Below, in pieces: positions 51,159-60,402 of a stretch of 64,000 bases of DNA (its first letter is position 1; every line of letters starts with the position of its first letter). The notes below the pieces were generated by a model. The model was not told the DNA's origin. It saw nothing but the letters and a program-made list of their open reading frames with translations, and did not search any database. Source of the DNA: Roseibium alexandrii DFL-11 (lineage in GTDB: Bacteria > Pseudomonadota > Alphaproteobacteria > Rhizobiales > Stappiaceae); assembly GCF_000158095.2 (NCBI RefSeq), contig NZ_CM011004.1, positions 1 through 64,000 of the forward strand, read 5' to 3'. A program made the position numbers and the translations under genes.

Positions 51159-52913
51159 TCAGACAAAGTCGACGTAGTAGGCAACACCTTCATCGTTGAA
51201 CTGCGGCAGATTGGCGTTGATGCTCTCGCGTTCTTCCGGGCTTGCGGTGTAGACGTGCCCGCCGTTGTCCGTGTTGAAGAACCGGAACAGCTCCGTGTTG
51301 GTGCCGTTGTCTTCCCCATAGGCGTAGTAGGCGATGCCTTCATAATTGAGCGACGGACTGTTTTCGATCAGGTTTAACCTCTCATCCGCGCTCGCCGTAT
51401 AGAAGTGCGTGCCTGAGTCCGTGTTGAAGAACCTGTAGACGGCGATGCCGGTGTCGGCATTGGCGTTGGTGCTGAAAACGGCACCTTCGAAGCTCATCAC
51501 CTCATTGTTGGCGATCACATAGTCTTTTTCCTCCGCACTTGCGGTGAAGAAATGTGTGCCGGTTTCGGTATTGAAGAAGCGGAAGATTTCCGTGGTGCCC
51601 GTGTCCGTGACCGGATCGCAGCTGTAGTCCGCCAATGCAAACAGGCCATCTTCGAACTTCACGAACTCAACATCCCGCAGAAGATCCCGGTCTCCGAAGT
51701 CGCCAACAGCAATGAGGTCGTTGCAATCATCGACAAAGACATCGTTAACCGACCCCTGGGCATAGTAAATGTCGTTGCCCGCGCCGCCGACCACATAGGA
51801 TGCAAGGCCCGTGTCATAGAGTTTGTCGTGGCCGTCTGTTCCAGCTTGCTGGTTCAAGATCCGCAGACCGCCTTCATTCGGCAGAACGATGACGGTGCCG
51901 CCGGTTACGCCATCGAGACCAAGCTGCGTTTCGAACGTTCCGTCGTTATCCAGGTCCATCTCCAGGGTGGATCCCGTGCCGTTGGCTGTCAGCTTCACCT
52001 GGTTCGCGTTCGAGATACCTCCGATATCGATTTTCTCGCCGTATTCGTAGTCGGTGATCTTTTCACCCGCAGCAATATCGCCGTCCAAGAACACGAAGAT
52101 GTCGTCGCCTTCACCACCCGTCAGCGTGTCGGCATCGGCACCGCCGCGCAGCGTGTCGTTGCCGGTTCCGCCGTTCAGAGTATCGGCTCCTTCTTCTCCG
52201 GCCAGGTAGTCATTGTCCGCGCCGCCGTTCAAGGTGTCGTTGCCGAGACCGCCATGAAGCTCGTCATCGCCGGCATCGCCATTCAGGGTGTCGTTGCCGC
52301 GGCCACCGCCGATGAGGTCCGGCCCGTCGCCGCCGTTCAAGGTGTCGTCGCCGTCACCGCCGATGATCGTGTCGGCACCGGCTGCGGCAAAGACAACATC
52401 ATTGCCCGCGAGTGCAAAGATGATGTCGAGACCGTCCGTGCCTTCATGGAAGCCGATGTCTTCCAGATCGATCATCGTCGCTTCGGATTGAGGCGGTTCG
52501 ACATAGGTCACGCTGGTTTGAGCAGCCTGTTTGATCTTGATGGTCGTCGTGGGGGTGGAGCAGCAATTGGCATCGACTTGCAGCTGGCCACGCTTGTCAC
52601 CGTCTAGAATAATTGTGCGGTCAACGGTCCCATCCTTGTCGAGGTCAAGCTTCAGCCGAGTCTGATTGTTGGTCGCGTCGTATTCCAGCGAAACATTAGC
52701 ATCGACCAGCCGAACACCGGTGATGTCGATCTCCTCCTCGAATTCGTAATCGGTAATCCGATCACCATCATCTAATGTGTCGCGATTGAAGTTATTTGGG
52801 TAATCTGTATGAAATGAAAACTGATCCTTACCTGCACCACCGGTAAGAACATCTGCGCCTTTTGTGCCGGATACATAATCGTCTTCGTCTGTTGGTGTAT
52901 TCGTGCTTGGCAT
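51159..52913 (-). CDS. RTX calcium-binding protein with three C-terminal DUF5648-like repeats
   Basis: 584 residues. It starts at ATG 52913 behind a strong AGGAGG. Short RTX part (GTKGADVLTGGAGKDQFSF), a beta-rich domain with an unusual CC pair (VDANCCSTPT; Cys is rare in type I substrates), then a block of RTX nonapeptides (~175-265; GGDGDDTLNGGDGPDLIGGG and so on), another beta domain, and three modules at the C-terminus (~443-584; FRFFNTETGTHFFTAS, YRFFNTDSGTHFYTAS, FRFFNTDNGGHVYTAS). The protein ends right after the third module (EGVAYYVDFV). Likely type I secreted, surface or extracellular. Confidence 0.82.
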   Translation of the reverse strand: MPSTNTPTDEDDYVSGTKGADVLTGGAGKDQFSFHTDYPNNFNRDTLDDGDRITDYEFEEEIDITGVRLVDANVSLEYDATNNQTRLKLDLDKDGTVDRTIILDGDKRGQLQVDANCCSTPTTTIKIKQAAQTSVTYVEPPQSEATMIDLEDIGFHEGTDGLDIIFALAGNDVVFAAAGADTIIGGDGDDTLNGGDGPDLIGGGRGNDTLNGDAGDDELHGGLGNDTLNGGADNDYLAGEEGADTLNGGTGNDTLRGGADADTLTGGEGDDIFVFLDGDIAAGEKITDYEYGEKIDIGGISNANQVKLTANGTGSTLEMDLDNDGTFETQLGLDGVTGGTVIVLPNEGGLRILNQQAGTDGHDKLYDTGLASYVVGGAGNDIYYAQGSVNDVFVDDCNDLIAVGDFGDRDLLRDVEFVKFEDGLFALADYSCDPVTDTGTTEIFRFFNTETGTHFFTASAEEKDYVIANNEVMSFEGAVFSTNANADTGIAVYRFFNTDSGTHFYTASADERLNLIENSPSLNYEGIAYYAYGEDNGTNTELFRFFNTDNGGHVYTASPEERESINANLPQFNDEGVAYYVDFV

Positions 52914-53269
52914 TTTCTCCTCCTATGTCTGGAATACACTAAGAGAATACACGAATACGGGTGTTGTTCTGTGTTTTGGATCACGAAATTACTTTACGGA
53001 ATATTCGTAGTTTTCGCAGGAATCCTGATTGCGCGATCGAAAGGCGTATCGCGTCTCCCAAACCTCTGCCCTCCCGCACGCTGCAGCGCTTAGGTTCGGG
53101 GGAATGAAGCAAAGGAGACCCCGGCTCAAGGCCGGGGAGGCGGGCTGACACGAATGCAGGCCATGGGCCGGAGTGGCCGCGGCATATGGCAAGGCCTGGC
53201 CAGCCGCGGTAGGCCGGTTGAGTGAGACAATTGAGATGCGCTCCAACTGGAACGGGCGTACGCTCGGGA
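52914..53269. other. Intergenic region with repeat and hairpin
   Basis: 356 bp without a supported gene. It contains the GAATAC repeats near the RTX gene and, at 53119-53137, a perfect 7-bp hairpin CCCCGGC-TCAAG-GCCGGGG set in a C/G-rich stretch of the kind found in many alphaproteobacterial gaps. A minus-strand 85-codon frame covers part of it but is not convincing. Confidence 0.55.
52932..52959. repeat. Three GAATAC repeats upstream of the RTX gene
   Basis: GAATACAC at 52932-52939, again at 52945-52952, then GAATACG at 52953-52959. They lie 19-46 bp upstream of the RTX start codon, a position for an operator. Confidence 0.45.
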
Positions 53270-53797
53270 TTATTCAGACATGCTCAAAAGACCGAGCGCG
53301 GCGACCGTTGGGGCATCCTTGATGCCGCCTGAGCGGATCAAGTCGGTGATCTCAGCGCGGGTGAATGCGGCCGTTGCCATATCCTGCTCGGCATTCTCGC
53401 GGTTGACCTCGCCGGGCGTCAGCCCTTCGGCGAGAAAAATATCAAATCCCTGATTGGAAAAACCATAGGCCTCGAAAAGATGGCCCAGCTTCGTCAATGA
53501 CGTGGCCTTGAAGCCGGTTTCCTCTTCCAGCTCGCCAAGGGCTACCTGTTCAAGATCGGCGTTCTGTACGCCCTCCCAGGACCCTTGCGGAAACTCCCAG
53601 TAGCGGCCGCCGACAGGATAACGGTACTGCTCAACAAGTTGAAACCGGCCGTCGTCATGGCGCGGGATGATCAGCGCGAAATCCGGTTTGTCGACAAGGC
53701 CATAAATGCCCTCCGATCCGTCCGGAAACCGCACGGCATCCTCATGCACCTGCATCCACCGGTTCTTGTAGACGGTTTTCCGGGAGAGTTTATTCAT
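53270..53797 (-). CDS. Nudix hydrolase, ADP-ribose pyrophosphatase type
   Basis: 175 residues. The Nudix box is present as GSWEGVQNADLEQVALGELE then EETGFKA; the catalytic Glu residues of REUXEEXGU are kept but the Arg is Gly, so activity may be altered. Other parts (LIIPRHDDGRFQLVEQYRYP; GRYWEFPQGS; LFEAYGFSNQGFDIFLA) match NUDT5/ADP-ribose hydrolases that house-clean nucleoside-diphosphate sugars. It is divergent to the repeat protein at 53978. Confidence 0.85.
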   Translation of the reverse strand: MNKLSRKTVYKNRWMQVHEDAVRFPDGSEGIYGLVDKPDFALIIPRHDDGRFQLVEQYRYPVGGRYWEFPQGSWEGVQNADLEQVALGELEEETGFKATSLTKLGHLFEAYGFSNQGFDIFLAEGLTPGEVNRENAEQDMATAAFTRAEITDLIRSGGIKDAPTVAALGLLSMSE

Positions 53798-53923
53798 TCG
53801 AACAATGTACCGTAACTTCGTGACGAACCAAGTTCGGATCGTGAGGTTGAGGCTTCGGCAAGGAATGGTGTTTCGAGCATTTTCTGCCGTGGTTAAAAAA
53901 CCATAAAGTCATTGAGATAGGTC

Positions 53924-53951
53924 ATATTCATAATTTCATTATTATGAATAT
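53924..53951. promoter_or_regulatory. Perfect 11-bp inverted repeat upstream of 53978 gene
   Basis: ATATTCATAAT at 53924-53934 and its exact complement at 53941-53951, separated by TTCATT. It ends 17 bp before the ribosome site of the repeat-protein gene. It could be an operator for a dimeric repressor or a 5' hairpin of the mRNA. Confidence 0.5.
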
Positions 53952-53977
53952 ATTCCTCCAACCTGATGGAGGAGCAA

Positions 53978-55060
53978 ATGGTTGAGATCTTCAAAAACGA
54001 TACAGTAGCCACTGCGACAGATTTGGGCACACTGGCGTTCGCCAGCAATCTGCCGACGGATGTCATCGCCAAAACCAACATCTGGACATTCGATCATGTC
54101 TTCAGCGTCATAGATCCGCCAATCAGTGGCGATATTTACGACTACTATAGTTTCGATCCCTATCAACTGGCTTCAGTCCGGGTCAACTTCACAGCAAACT
54201 CCACGGGCGATTATGCAAATCTTGTAACTGTGATCCCCGTTCAGGGGGTCTCCAAGATTGAAGGCCGCCTCAGTGGCGTCTGGACCGGCGGTGAGCATGT
54301 CAGCTCTCCTTACGAGATTGCCGGTGAGACGTTTATTGACAACAATCTCGACGTCTTCAAGGCAGCTAATCCTCAGATTGATACGACCGCGCTTTCCTGG
54401 GGCCGAGATGAGTTTCCAGATTCCGAAGCAATTTGGTATCTGACTGGAGAAACCGTTATTCTTGAGGTAACTGGGTTCGAATTTGACGGCACAACAGATC
54501 AAATCATTGCCAATGGAAACAACCCTGAGCAGGTAGATTATCGCTTAGCTATAAACCCCCATGTCGGTGACATCCCGGATGTCACATTACCGGTTGATAC
54601 GCCAGACGCAGACAACAGCCCGTACGAAGTCTACCGCTTCTTTAACACGCTAACGGGGTCCCATTTTTTCACCACAAGCACAACCGAGCGGGACTCGATC
54701 ATCACTAATACGCCGACCATGACTTATGAAGGCAACGTGTTCGACTCCAATGCCACTGCGGAAAATGGCGGATCGGCAGTCTATAGGTTCTATAACACTG
54801 CTACCGGAACGCATTTCTATACCGCTAACGCGGAAGAAGCCGCCAACATCTCTTCGAACCTGCCGCATTTCAATGCTGAAGGCATTGTCTATTACGCGCA
54901 TTCAGCAAGCGACAGTGGCGGAACGGCCCTTTACCGGTTTTACAACACATCGAACGACAGCCACTTTTTCACGACGTCTGTGACTGAACGCGACAACATC
55001 ATCAGCACTCTCGGTCACTACAACTACGAAGGTGTTGCCTATTACGTAGATCTGGCATGA
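53978..55060 (+). CDS. Secreted protein with N-terminal PPC-like domain and three C-terminal DUF5648-like repeats
   Basis: 360 residues. The N-terminal ~210 residues begin IFKNDTVATATDLGTLAFAS and continue with DIYDYYSFDPYQLASVRVNF, much like pre-peptidase C-terminal (PPC) beta-sandwich domains. The C-terminal ~145 residues are three modules (YRFFNTLTGSHFFTTS; YRFYNTATGTHFYTAN; YRFYNTSNDSHFFTTS) that end the protein (EGVAYYVDLA). No signal peptide and no RTX repeats. ATG 53978 has GGAGG right upstream; the frame begins at 53966. The last module is ~85% identical to that of the metalloprotease at 7534-9114, so these were copied or homogenised. Confidence 0.8.
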   Translation: MVEIFKNDTVATATDLGTLAFASNLPTDVIAKTNIWTFDHVFSVIDPPISGDIYDYYSFDPYQLASVRVNFTANSTGDYANLVTVIPVQGVSKIEGRLSGVWTGGEHVSSPYEIAGETFIDNNLDVFKAANPQIDTTALSWGRDEFPDSEAIWYLTGETVILEVTGFEFDGTTDQIIANGNNPEQVDYRLAINPHVGDIPDVTLPVDTPDADNSPYEVYRFFNTLTGSHFFTTSTTERDSIITNTPTMTYEGNVFDSNATAENGGSAVYRFYNTATGTHFYTANAEEAANISSNLPHFNAEGIVYYAHSASDSGGTALYRFYNTSNDSHFFTTSVTERDNIISTLGHYNYEGVAYYVDLA

Positions 55061-55110
55061 CCCTCATTGCTTTAGAGGCCGCAAAATGTTGCAACCGCCA
55101 GGCCATAAAA

Positions 55111-55135
55111 CTGTTGGGTGTTCAACATCCAACAG
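55111..55135. terminator. Possible hairpin after the repeat-protein gene
   Basis: CTGTTGGGTGT, loop TCA, ACATCCAACAG forms an 11-bp stem with one G-T pair, 50 bp beyond the stop. There is no T-run, so it may not terminate alone. Confidence 0.35.
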
Positions 55136-55254
55136 TGTGCTGGTTTCCGTAGGCTTCGATCCCATCATAAGCCTTTCAACGACCTGATCGAGATAAGAAC
55201 CGCCTCCGACAATTGTCAGAATTTAAGTCCGTCTAGTGAAACCCGCGTGTCGCC

Positions 55255-58200
55255 TTACTCCGTCAACAGCCGTGCGACAGTGGCATCGAACTGATCCGGC
55301 GCGCAATCTTCTGCAAGCTTTTGAAGGCTGCCGGCGCGGATCTTGGTCCAGAGCTCTTCATCCTGATAAAGGCGCGCGATCTGGGCGGCGAATTCCGTAG
55401 CATCCTTGCCAACGAGAATGGCCTCATCATGAGCCCAGCCCAGTTGGCGCGCAATCAGCTCGGTGGCGACACAAGGAAGGCCGTGTGCAGCGGCTTCATG
55501 AACCTTGTGCGGGATACCGGCCGCATAGCGCGTTGGGGCAATGAAGATCCGGCTCTGATCATAGATCTCATCCAGGTTCTCCACCCGTCCGAGCAAATGG
55601 ATATGCTCGGAGGCGAGCGTCTGGACCGTCCCAGATTCCACCTTGCCGACCACCTGCAAGGTGAGCGGCTGCTCAAGGCTGAGATTGACCTTGGGTAGAA
55701 CCTCATTGGCAAACCAGACGAGGCTGTCAACGTTCGGCGTGTCATCGGCAACAAGGGCACCGACGAACAAAAGATTGCGGCGTGCTGAGAACGGCACATC
55801 GCTCGGTTTTGCTTCCAGTTTGTGCCCGAGGATCTCGACCACAGCCTTACCGCCGCCCCGGAAACTCTTGGCTTCTTCGCCAGAAACCGTTGCAATGATG
55901 CTTGCCGGTTGAGCAAGCGAGATTTCTTCGCTTACCAGCGTAGTCGCACGGTCCATGGACATTGGCTTGCCCAACATCTCGGCTTTTGAGATGTCTCGGT
56001 TGGCAAAAACGGCCTCTGCGTCATAGACGATGCGAACACCGCTAAAGGCATCGGGGTTCTTGTCGAAAATCTTCTTGAAAATCGCCATATTGTGCGGCCG
56101 GCTGATGATCAAGACATCATATCGCGCAGCGTTCTGGACCAGATACTCCTCAAACCCGGTGACGCCAAATCCGCGTGCAATTTCCACGTTGTCTGGAAGT
56201 GATGCGTAGATGCTGTCCCAGGCATCATATGGGAATTGGAGCGGGTAGTGGGTCAGATTGTGACCCATTGCAATAATCGCCTCCACTATATCCGCGGCCC
56301 GCGGATAACCGCTTCCCATATGCCGGTAAGGCACCCGGTCATCGACCATGAGAACGGAGAGCGCATTTTTCCGGCCGCGGATCCGGGCCTTGGAGATGTT
56401 GTCTTCCGAGGGTGCATATTGCGCGGCCAGGGAGTCCTTGTGCCGCTCCTTGAAGACAATGTGATTTTTCTGCTGTTGCGCAATCGCCCAGTCGCTTTTG
56501 GCCGCACTGCCGAATTCAAAGTGGTCGATGATGGCCTTCGGGTCATAAACAACCCGGTAGCCCTTCTCCCACAAACGCATGCAGTAGTCGGTTTCTTCGT
56601 AATAAGCCGGCGCATAAATCGTGTCGAAACCGCCGAGCTCTTCCCAGACTTTCTTGGGCGTCAGCAGGAAGGCACCGGAACAATAGTCGACATCACGGAC
56701 GAACATGACATGCGGCGCATCTTCGTCGTCGCCGCGCGCATAACCGAGGCAAGTGCCGTCGTTCCAGACAATGCTGCCCGCCTCTTGCAGGCGGCCATCC
56801 AACAGCATGATCCGGCCACCAACGGCGCCGATGCCCGGGTCCGAGTCCAGGCGTTTGATCGCAGCCTCGAGAGTGCCTGGCCGCATGGTGGCATCGTTGT
56901 TGAAGAGCAGAATGTGCTCACCACGTGCCATCTCAGCCGCCTGGTTCACCGCCAGAAGGAACCCGACATTCTCATCGTTCTTGACGATCTTTGCACCCTT
57001 GACCTTTTCAAGCAGCTCGTGCGTGCGGTCCGAGGAGGCATTGTCGATGATGATCACCTCAAGCGTGACATCGCGCTCCGACTGGAGGGACTTCAGGCAG
57101 GGCAGGGTCAGTTCGGCATTGTTGTAAAGAACCAGAATGATCGACACCTTGGGCGAGAAGGCGTTTGGCAGTCTCACCAGATCTTCACTTTCAAGGAACT
57201 CGTTCAAACGGTCCTTTTGGAAGCTTCTGAAAAGGTCCTTGGTTCCATGGCCGCTAAGAGCAGCGATTTCCGTTATGATCGGCGCAACATTCTGCGTCGT
57301 AGCAGGTGCTCCGGACAGCGCGCGTGTGACCAAGGGTGTCACTTCAGCAGGATCAATGTTCGTCAGATCCTGGCCAATGAAGTAATGCGGAGTATGCTCG
57401 TCCTGGAATTTTTGGCGTTCCGTCTCTTCAAAACGCCGTATTCGCGACGCTGTAATCTTATCGACCACCTTCTGACCACCGGGAACAAGCGGCAGCACCT
57501 TTCGCGCCACATGCCAGCCAAATTTTACAACCGGCTTTAGACCCGCCTTCAATCCGGCAAAATTACGGGACCGCACGTAGCGCAACGGTTTCGTAACCTT
57601 CCAGCTTGTGGAGTTTCTTAGAGCAAAAATTTCCGACTGCAGGGCTTGCGCCAGATTCGAAAGTTTCTCGATCTCGGCATTCTTTAGATCCAGTTCGACG
57701 AAGACTTCCGCAAGTTTTGCTTCCTGCGTTTTGAAGTCTGCAAACAATCGGCGCAGTTCATCGCGTAGGGCCGCAGACTCATCCAATCGACTTTGCAAGA
57801 TTGTATTCAAGAACTCATTATCCCAGCGCATTTTGCTTTGCTGGTCGTTCACCGAAGTTTCCATCACGGTCAGACGGTCGCGGATGCGGCTTTCTTCCGT
57901 TTCCCAGATCAGCCGGTTGCCGATATTGGCAAAGAAGTCGTGCACTTCGCCGCGCAAGGGGTCTTTCAGGCCGCAGAGCCAGGAAAGGGCAGGGGGCGGG
58001 GTCTCACCAACACACAGAACACCGAGGCCGTTGCTGTGGGTGAATTCAAAGTGCGGGTACTTCTTGGTCAGTTCTTCCCACAGTGCCCAGACGCCGAAGT
58101 CGCCGTGGCGCACCACCGTGTCGTGAAACAGGATCACGCCCGATTTGCTCATTTTCGGCAAATAGGCCTCAAAGTCCGCCTTCACCGCGTCGTAGGTGTG

Positions 58201-58608
58201 CAGGCCGTCAATATGCAGAAGATCGATGGAGCCGTCGTCGAAATCCTGGGCAGCATCAGCAAACCATTTCTGCACCAGCGTGGAGAAAGAGCTGTAAAGC
58301 GGGCCGTGATAGGCAGACAGCGCCTTTAGAACCTGATCTCCATAAAACCCAGCCTGGTGATCCCCCTCCCAGGCATCAACGCCGTAGCATTTCGTGTTGG
58401 TCCCAAAGCGCTCCACGCTCTCACAGAAGGTGCAGTAGGACGCTCCTTCATGGACGCCCAGTTCAACGAGCACCCCCGGTTTGGCCGCGGCAACAATCCA
58501 GCGCGCAAACGGCAGGTGGCCATGCCACGCCGTTGTTTGCGTCAGATGTTTCGGCTTTGCAAAAAGCGGCGCCGTAATCTCAAAAGACAGGAACTGGTCA
58601 GCGGACAT
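55255..58608 (-). CDS. Multidomain methyltransferase-GT2-GT4 glycan enzyme
   Basis: 1117 residues. Residues ~1-225: SAM methyltransferase of the CmcI/Methyltransf_24 type (LVELGVHEGASYCTF; IDLLHIDGLHTYDAVKADFE). ~245-335: coiled coil ending STSWKVTKPLRYVRS, a linker often found before glycosyltransferases. ~480-740: GT2 domain (VSIILVLYNNAELTL; VIIIDNASSDRTHELL; ILLFNNDATMRPGTLEAAI; EETDYCMRLWEKGY). ~765-1117: GT4-like (SVLMVDDRVPYRHMGSGYPR; LLFVGALVADDTPNVDSL; FIAPTRYAAGIPHKVHEAAA). So it can add sugars and cap or methylate in one chain, a scheme known for glycan length control beside Wzm/Wzt exporters. It lies 53 bp after the GT2 gene on the same strand. Confidence 0.9.
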   Translation of the reverse strand: MSADQFLSFEITAPLFAKPKHLTQTTAWHGHLPFARWIVAAAKPGVLVELGVHEGASYCTFCESVERFGTNTKCYGVDAWEGDHQAGFYGDQVLKALSAYHGPLYSSFSTLVQKWFADAAQDFDDGSIDLLHIDGLHTYDAVKADFEAYLPKMSKSGVILFHDTVVRHGDFGVWALWEELTKKYPHFEFTHSNGLGVLCVGETPPPALSWLCGLKDPLRGEVHDFFANIGNRLIWETEESRIRDRLTVMETSVNDQQSKMRWDNEFLNTILQSRLDESAALRDELRRLFADFKTQEAKLAEVFVELDLKNAEIEKLSNLAQALQSEIFALRNSTSWKVTKPLRYVRSRNFAGLKAGLKPVVKFGWHVARKVLPLVPGGQKVVDKITASRIRRFEETERQKFQDEHTPHYFIGQDLTNIDPAEVTPLVTRALSGAPATTQNVAPIITEIAALSGHGTKDLFRSFQKDRLNEFLESEDLVRLPNAFSPKVSIILVLYNNAELTLPCLKSLQSERDVTLEVIIIDNASSDRTHELLEKVKGAKIVKNDENVGFLLAVNQAAEMARGEHILLFNNDATMRPGTLEAAIKRLDSDPGIGAVGGRIMLLDGRLQEAGSIVWNDGTCLGYARGDDEDAPHVMFVRDVDYCSGAFLLTPKKVWEELGGFDTIYAPAYYEETDYCMRLWEKGYRVVYDPKAIIDHFEFGSAAKSDWAIAQQQKNHIVFKERHKDSLAAQYAPSEDNISKARIRGRKNALSVLMVDDRVPYRHMGSGYPRAADIVEAIIAMGHNLTHYPLQFPYDAWDSIYASLPDNVEIARGFGVTGFEEYLVQNAARYDVLIISRPHNMAIFKKIFDKNPDAFSGVRIVYDAEAVFANRDISKAEMLGKPMSMDRATTLVSEEISLAQPASIIATVSGEEAKSFRGGGKAVVEILGHKLEAKPSDVPFSARRNLLFVGALVADDTPNVDSLVWFANEVLPKVNLSLEQPLTLQVVGKVESGTVQTLASEHIHLLGRVENLDEIYDQSRIFIAPTRYAAGIPHKVHEAAAHGLPCVATELIARQLGWAHDEAILVGKDATEFAAQIARLYQDEELWTKIRAGSLQKLAEDCAPDQFDATVARLLTE

Positions 58609-58661
58609 TGGGAACTCGGTCTGGGGAGGAACTAAGAAAGTTGGGACAATCGGACGGCGGT

Positions 58662-60344
58662 CTATAGCATGTCCGGAACCCGATCAACATGCCAATACGG
58701 GCGGTATCTCAGGTCTTCACGCGGCGTAAAACCAGGGGCGGCCATTGACAAACACGGATGGAACTGCGGGTCGCGGCGCAAGGAGTTGAACCAGCGTGTC
58801 TGCATTCTGGCAACTTCCGCCAGCGCCCGTTCCCGGTTTTCCGGGTTCAGATCATCAGTCCGGGTGGCAGATTCATGGTGAACGAGCGTCGCCTTCGGCT
58901 CGATGAGAACCTTGCGGCCAAGCTCGCGTAAGCGCAGACAATAGTCGACGTCGTTGTAGGCAACCTGCAAGGCCGGATCAAACCCCTTCATGGAGATGAA
59001 CAGATCGCGCCGGGTGAGCATGCAGGCGGCTGTGACGGCAGAGATTTCCTGGGCCTCCATGCCCATGCCGGAGGTTTCCATCCACACCGGCTCTTCTTTC
59101 AAGCCGAGGTGAGTGGCCACTCCGGCCTCAGCGCCGATAACCGCACCGGCGTGCTGGATCCGGCCGTCCGGATAATAAAGCAGCGCGCCAACAGCCCCGG
59201 CATTTGCCGATTGCAACGCCATTACCATGCGCCCGAGCCAGTCCGGATCGGTCATCTCAATGTCGTTGTTCAGGAACAGCAACAGTTCACCGTTTGCAGC
59301 TTCAGCCGCCTGATTGTTCAGGCTTGAGAAGTTGAACGGCGCATCAATGCGCAAGATACGGACATGCGCTTGCTTTGCCTTTTCGGCGAAGAACTCAAGC
59401 GTTTCAGGCTTTTCACTGCCATTGTCGATGACAATGATTTCCAAATTCGGATAGGTCGTTATCTGCTCCAGGCCTTCAAAGACCTTCTGCATAAGCGCCA
59501 AACCATCACGCGTTGGAATGATGACGGAAACCATGGGATGCGCAGACGAGATAGCTGGCAGTGCCCCCCTCTCTTGGTCAACGGCCTCTCCGCCTTTCAC
59601 CGCGACCAGCGGATAGGGCAGGTGGGTCACCTGAGGAGCCGGGATGACACGCGATAACTGAACCAGAAGATCGTGATACCAACGATCGCCCCGACGGCCG
59701 TCCGGCTGGACACGCGCCAGAATGTCCCGGTCAACGACAACAACGCCTCCAGTGGCATCGCGCTGCTGCAACAGTGTTTGATCCCACGGCTTGTTCAGGA
59801 GAAGCGCTTCAATGTTCAGCGCGTCGCCTACTTCGACGGCATCACAGAAGTAAAGCATCGATTTCCGGTAATGCCGGTGCTCCTGAACGATGGCCTGCAG
59901 AAACCCCTTGGACGGATACACAGGTTTGCCGATCAAGACGCAGAAATCAGCGTCACTGCCGTGGAACCGTTCGGCCAGCGCAAGCGACCAAATGCCATGG
60001 TTCCCGAGATCAAGCGCTGTGATCCGGTCGTCCTGAACCTCATAGAAGTCGGCAATTTCGGAGACTTTTTCACCGCACGCGTCTCCACGCAGAAGAACCA
60101 GATGCCAGTCCTGAAACGGCTGACTGAGAAGGCGGTCGAACACCTCCACCAGCATTTCCGGTGCGCTCTGATAAGCTTTCAGGTCCAGGAAGATATCGAA
60201 GGAGAGACCCGCATCAGCATCTCTCGACACGAGGTGGTTAAGGGTTTCGCGATCAAGATCGAAATTTCCCTTGCCCCACTTGAGCGCTTCAGCGTCTTGG
60301 ATTCTAGCCAACCTACACCTCTTAAAAGAACTTCGCAGACCCAT
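58662..60344 (-). CDS. GT2-family glycosyltransferase, two-part
   Basis: 560 residues. Residues ~270-520 are a GT2 domain: MVSVIIPTRDGLALMQKVF, IIVIDNGSEKPETLEFF, LLFLNNDIEMTDPDWL and VAYNDVDYCLRLRELGRK. The first ~250 residues look like a second, degenerate glycosyltransferase-like fold (LDLKAYQSAPEMLVEVFDRL) without a clear DxD. It is translated between the Wzt gene (58 bp upstream) and the large GT gene (53 bp downstream), so the four genes form one operon that builds and exports a glycan. Confidence 0.87.
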   Translation of the reverse strand: MGLRSSFKRCRLARIQDAEALKWGKGNFDLDRETLNHLVSRDADAGLSFDIFLDLKAYQSAPEMLVEVFDRLLSQPFQDWHLVLLRGDACGEKVSEIADFYEVQDDRITALDLGNHGIWSLALAERFHGSDADFCVLIGKPVYPSKGFLQAIVQEHRHYRKSMLYFCDAVEVGDALNIEALLLNKPWDQTLLQQRDATGGVVVVDRDILARVQPDGRRGDRWYHDLLVQLSRVIPAPQVTHLPYPLVAVKGGEAVDQERGALPAISSAHPMVSVIIPTRDGLALMQKVFEGLEQITTYPNLEIIVIDNGSEKPETLEFFAEKAKQAHVRILRIDAPFNFSSLNNQAAEAANGELLLFLNNDIEMTDPDWLGRMVMALQSANAGAVGALLYYPDGRIQHAGAVIGAEAGVATHLGLKEEPVWMETSGMGMEAQEISAVTAACMLTRRDLFISMKGFDPALQVAYNDVDYCLRLRELGRKVLIEPKATLVHHESATRTDDLNPENRERALAEVARMQTRWFNSLRRDPQFHPCLSMAAPGFTPREDLRYRPYWHVDRVPDML

Positions 60345-60402
60345 CCTGTATCAAGATGGCCGAAGCTGGTCCCGCAGTTTTATGTTTTGCCGGCCGGGCC
60401 GG

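Noticed and set aside
52989..53246. 85-codon minus-strand frame in the gap beside the Nudix gene
   Set aside because: It runs through a GC-rich palindromic repeat and has no family resemblance.
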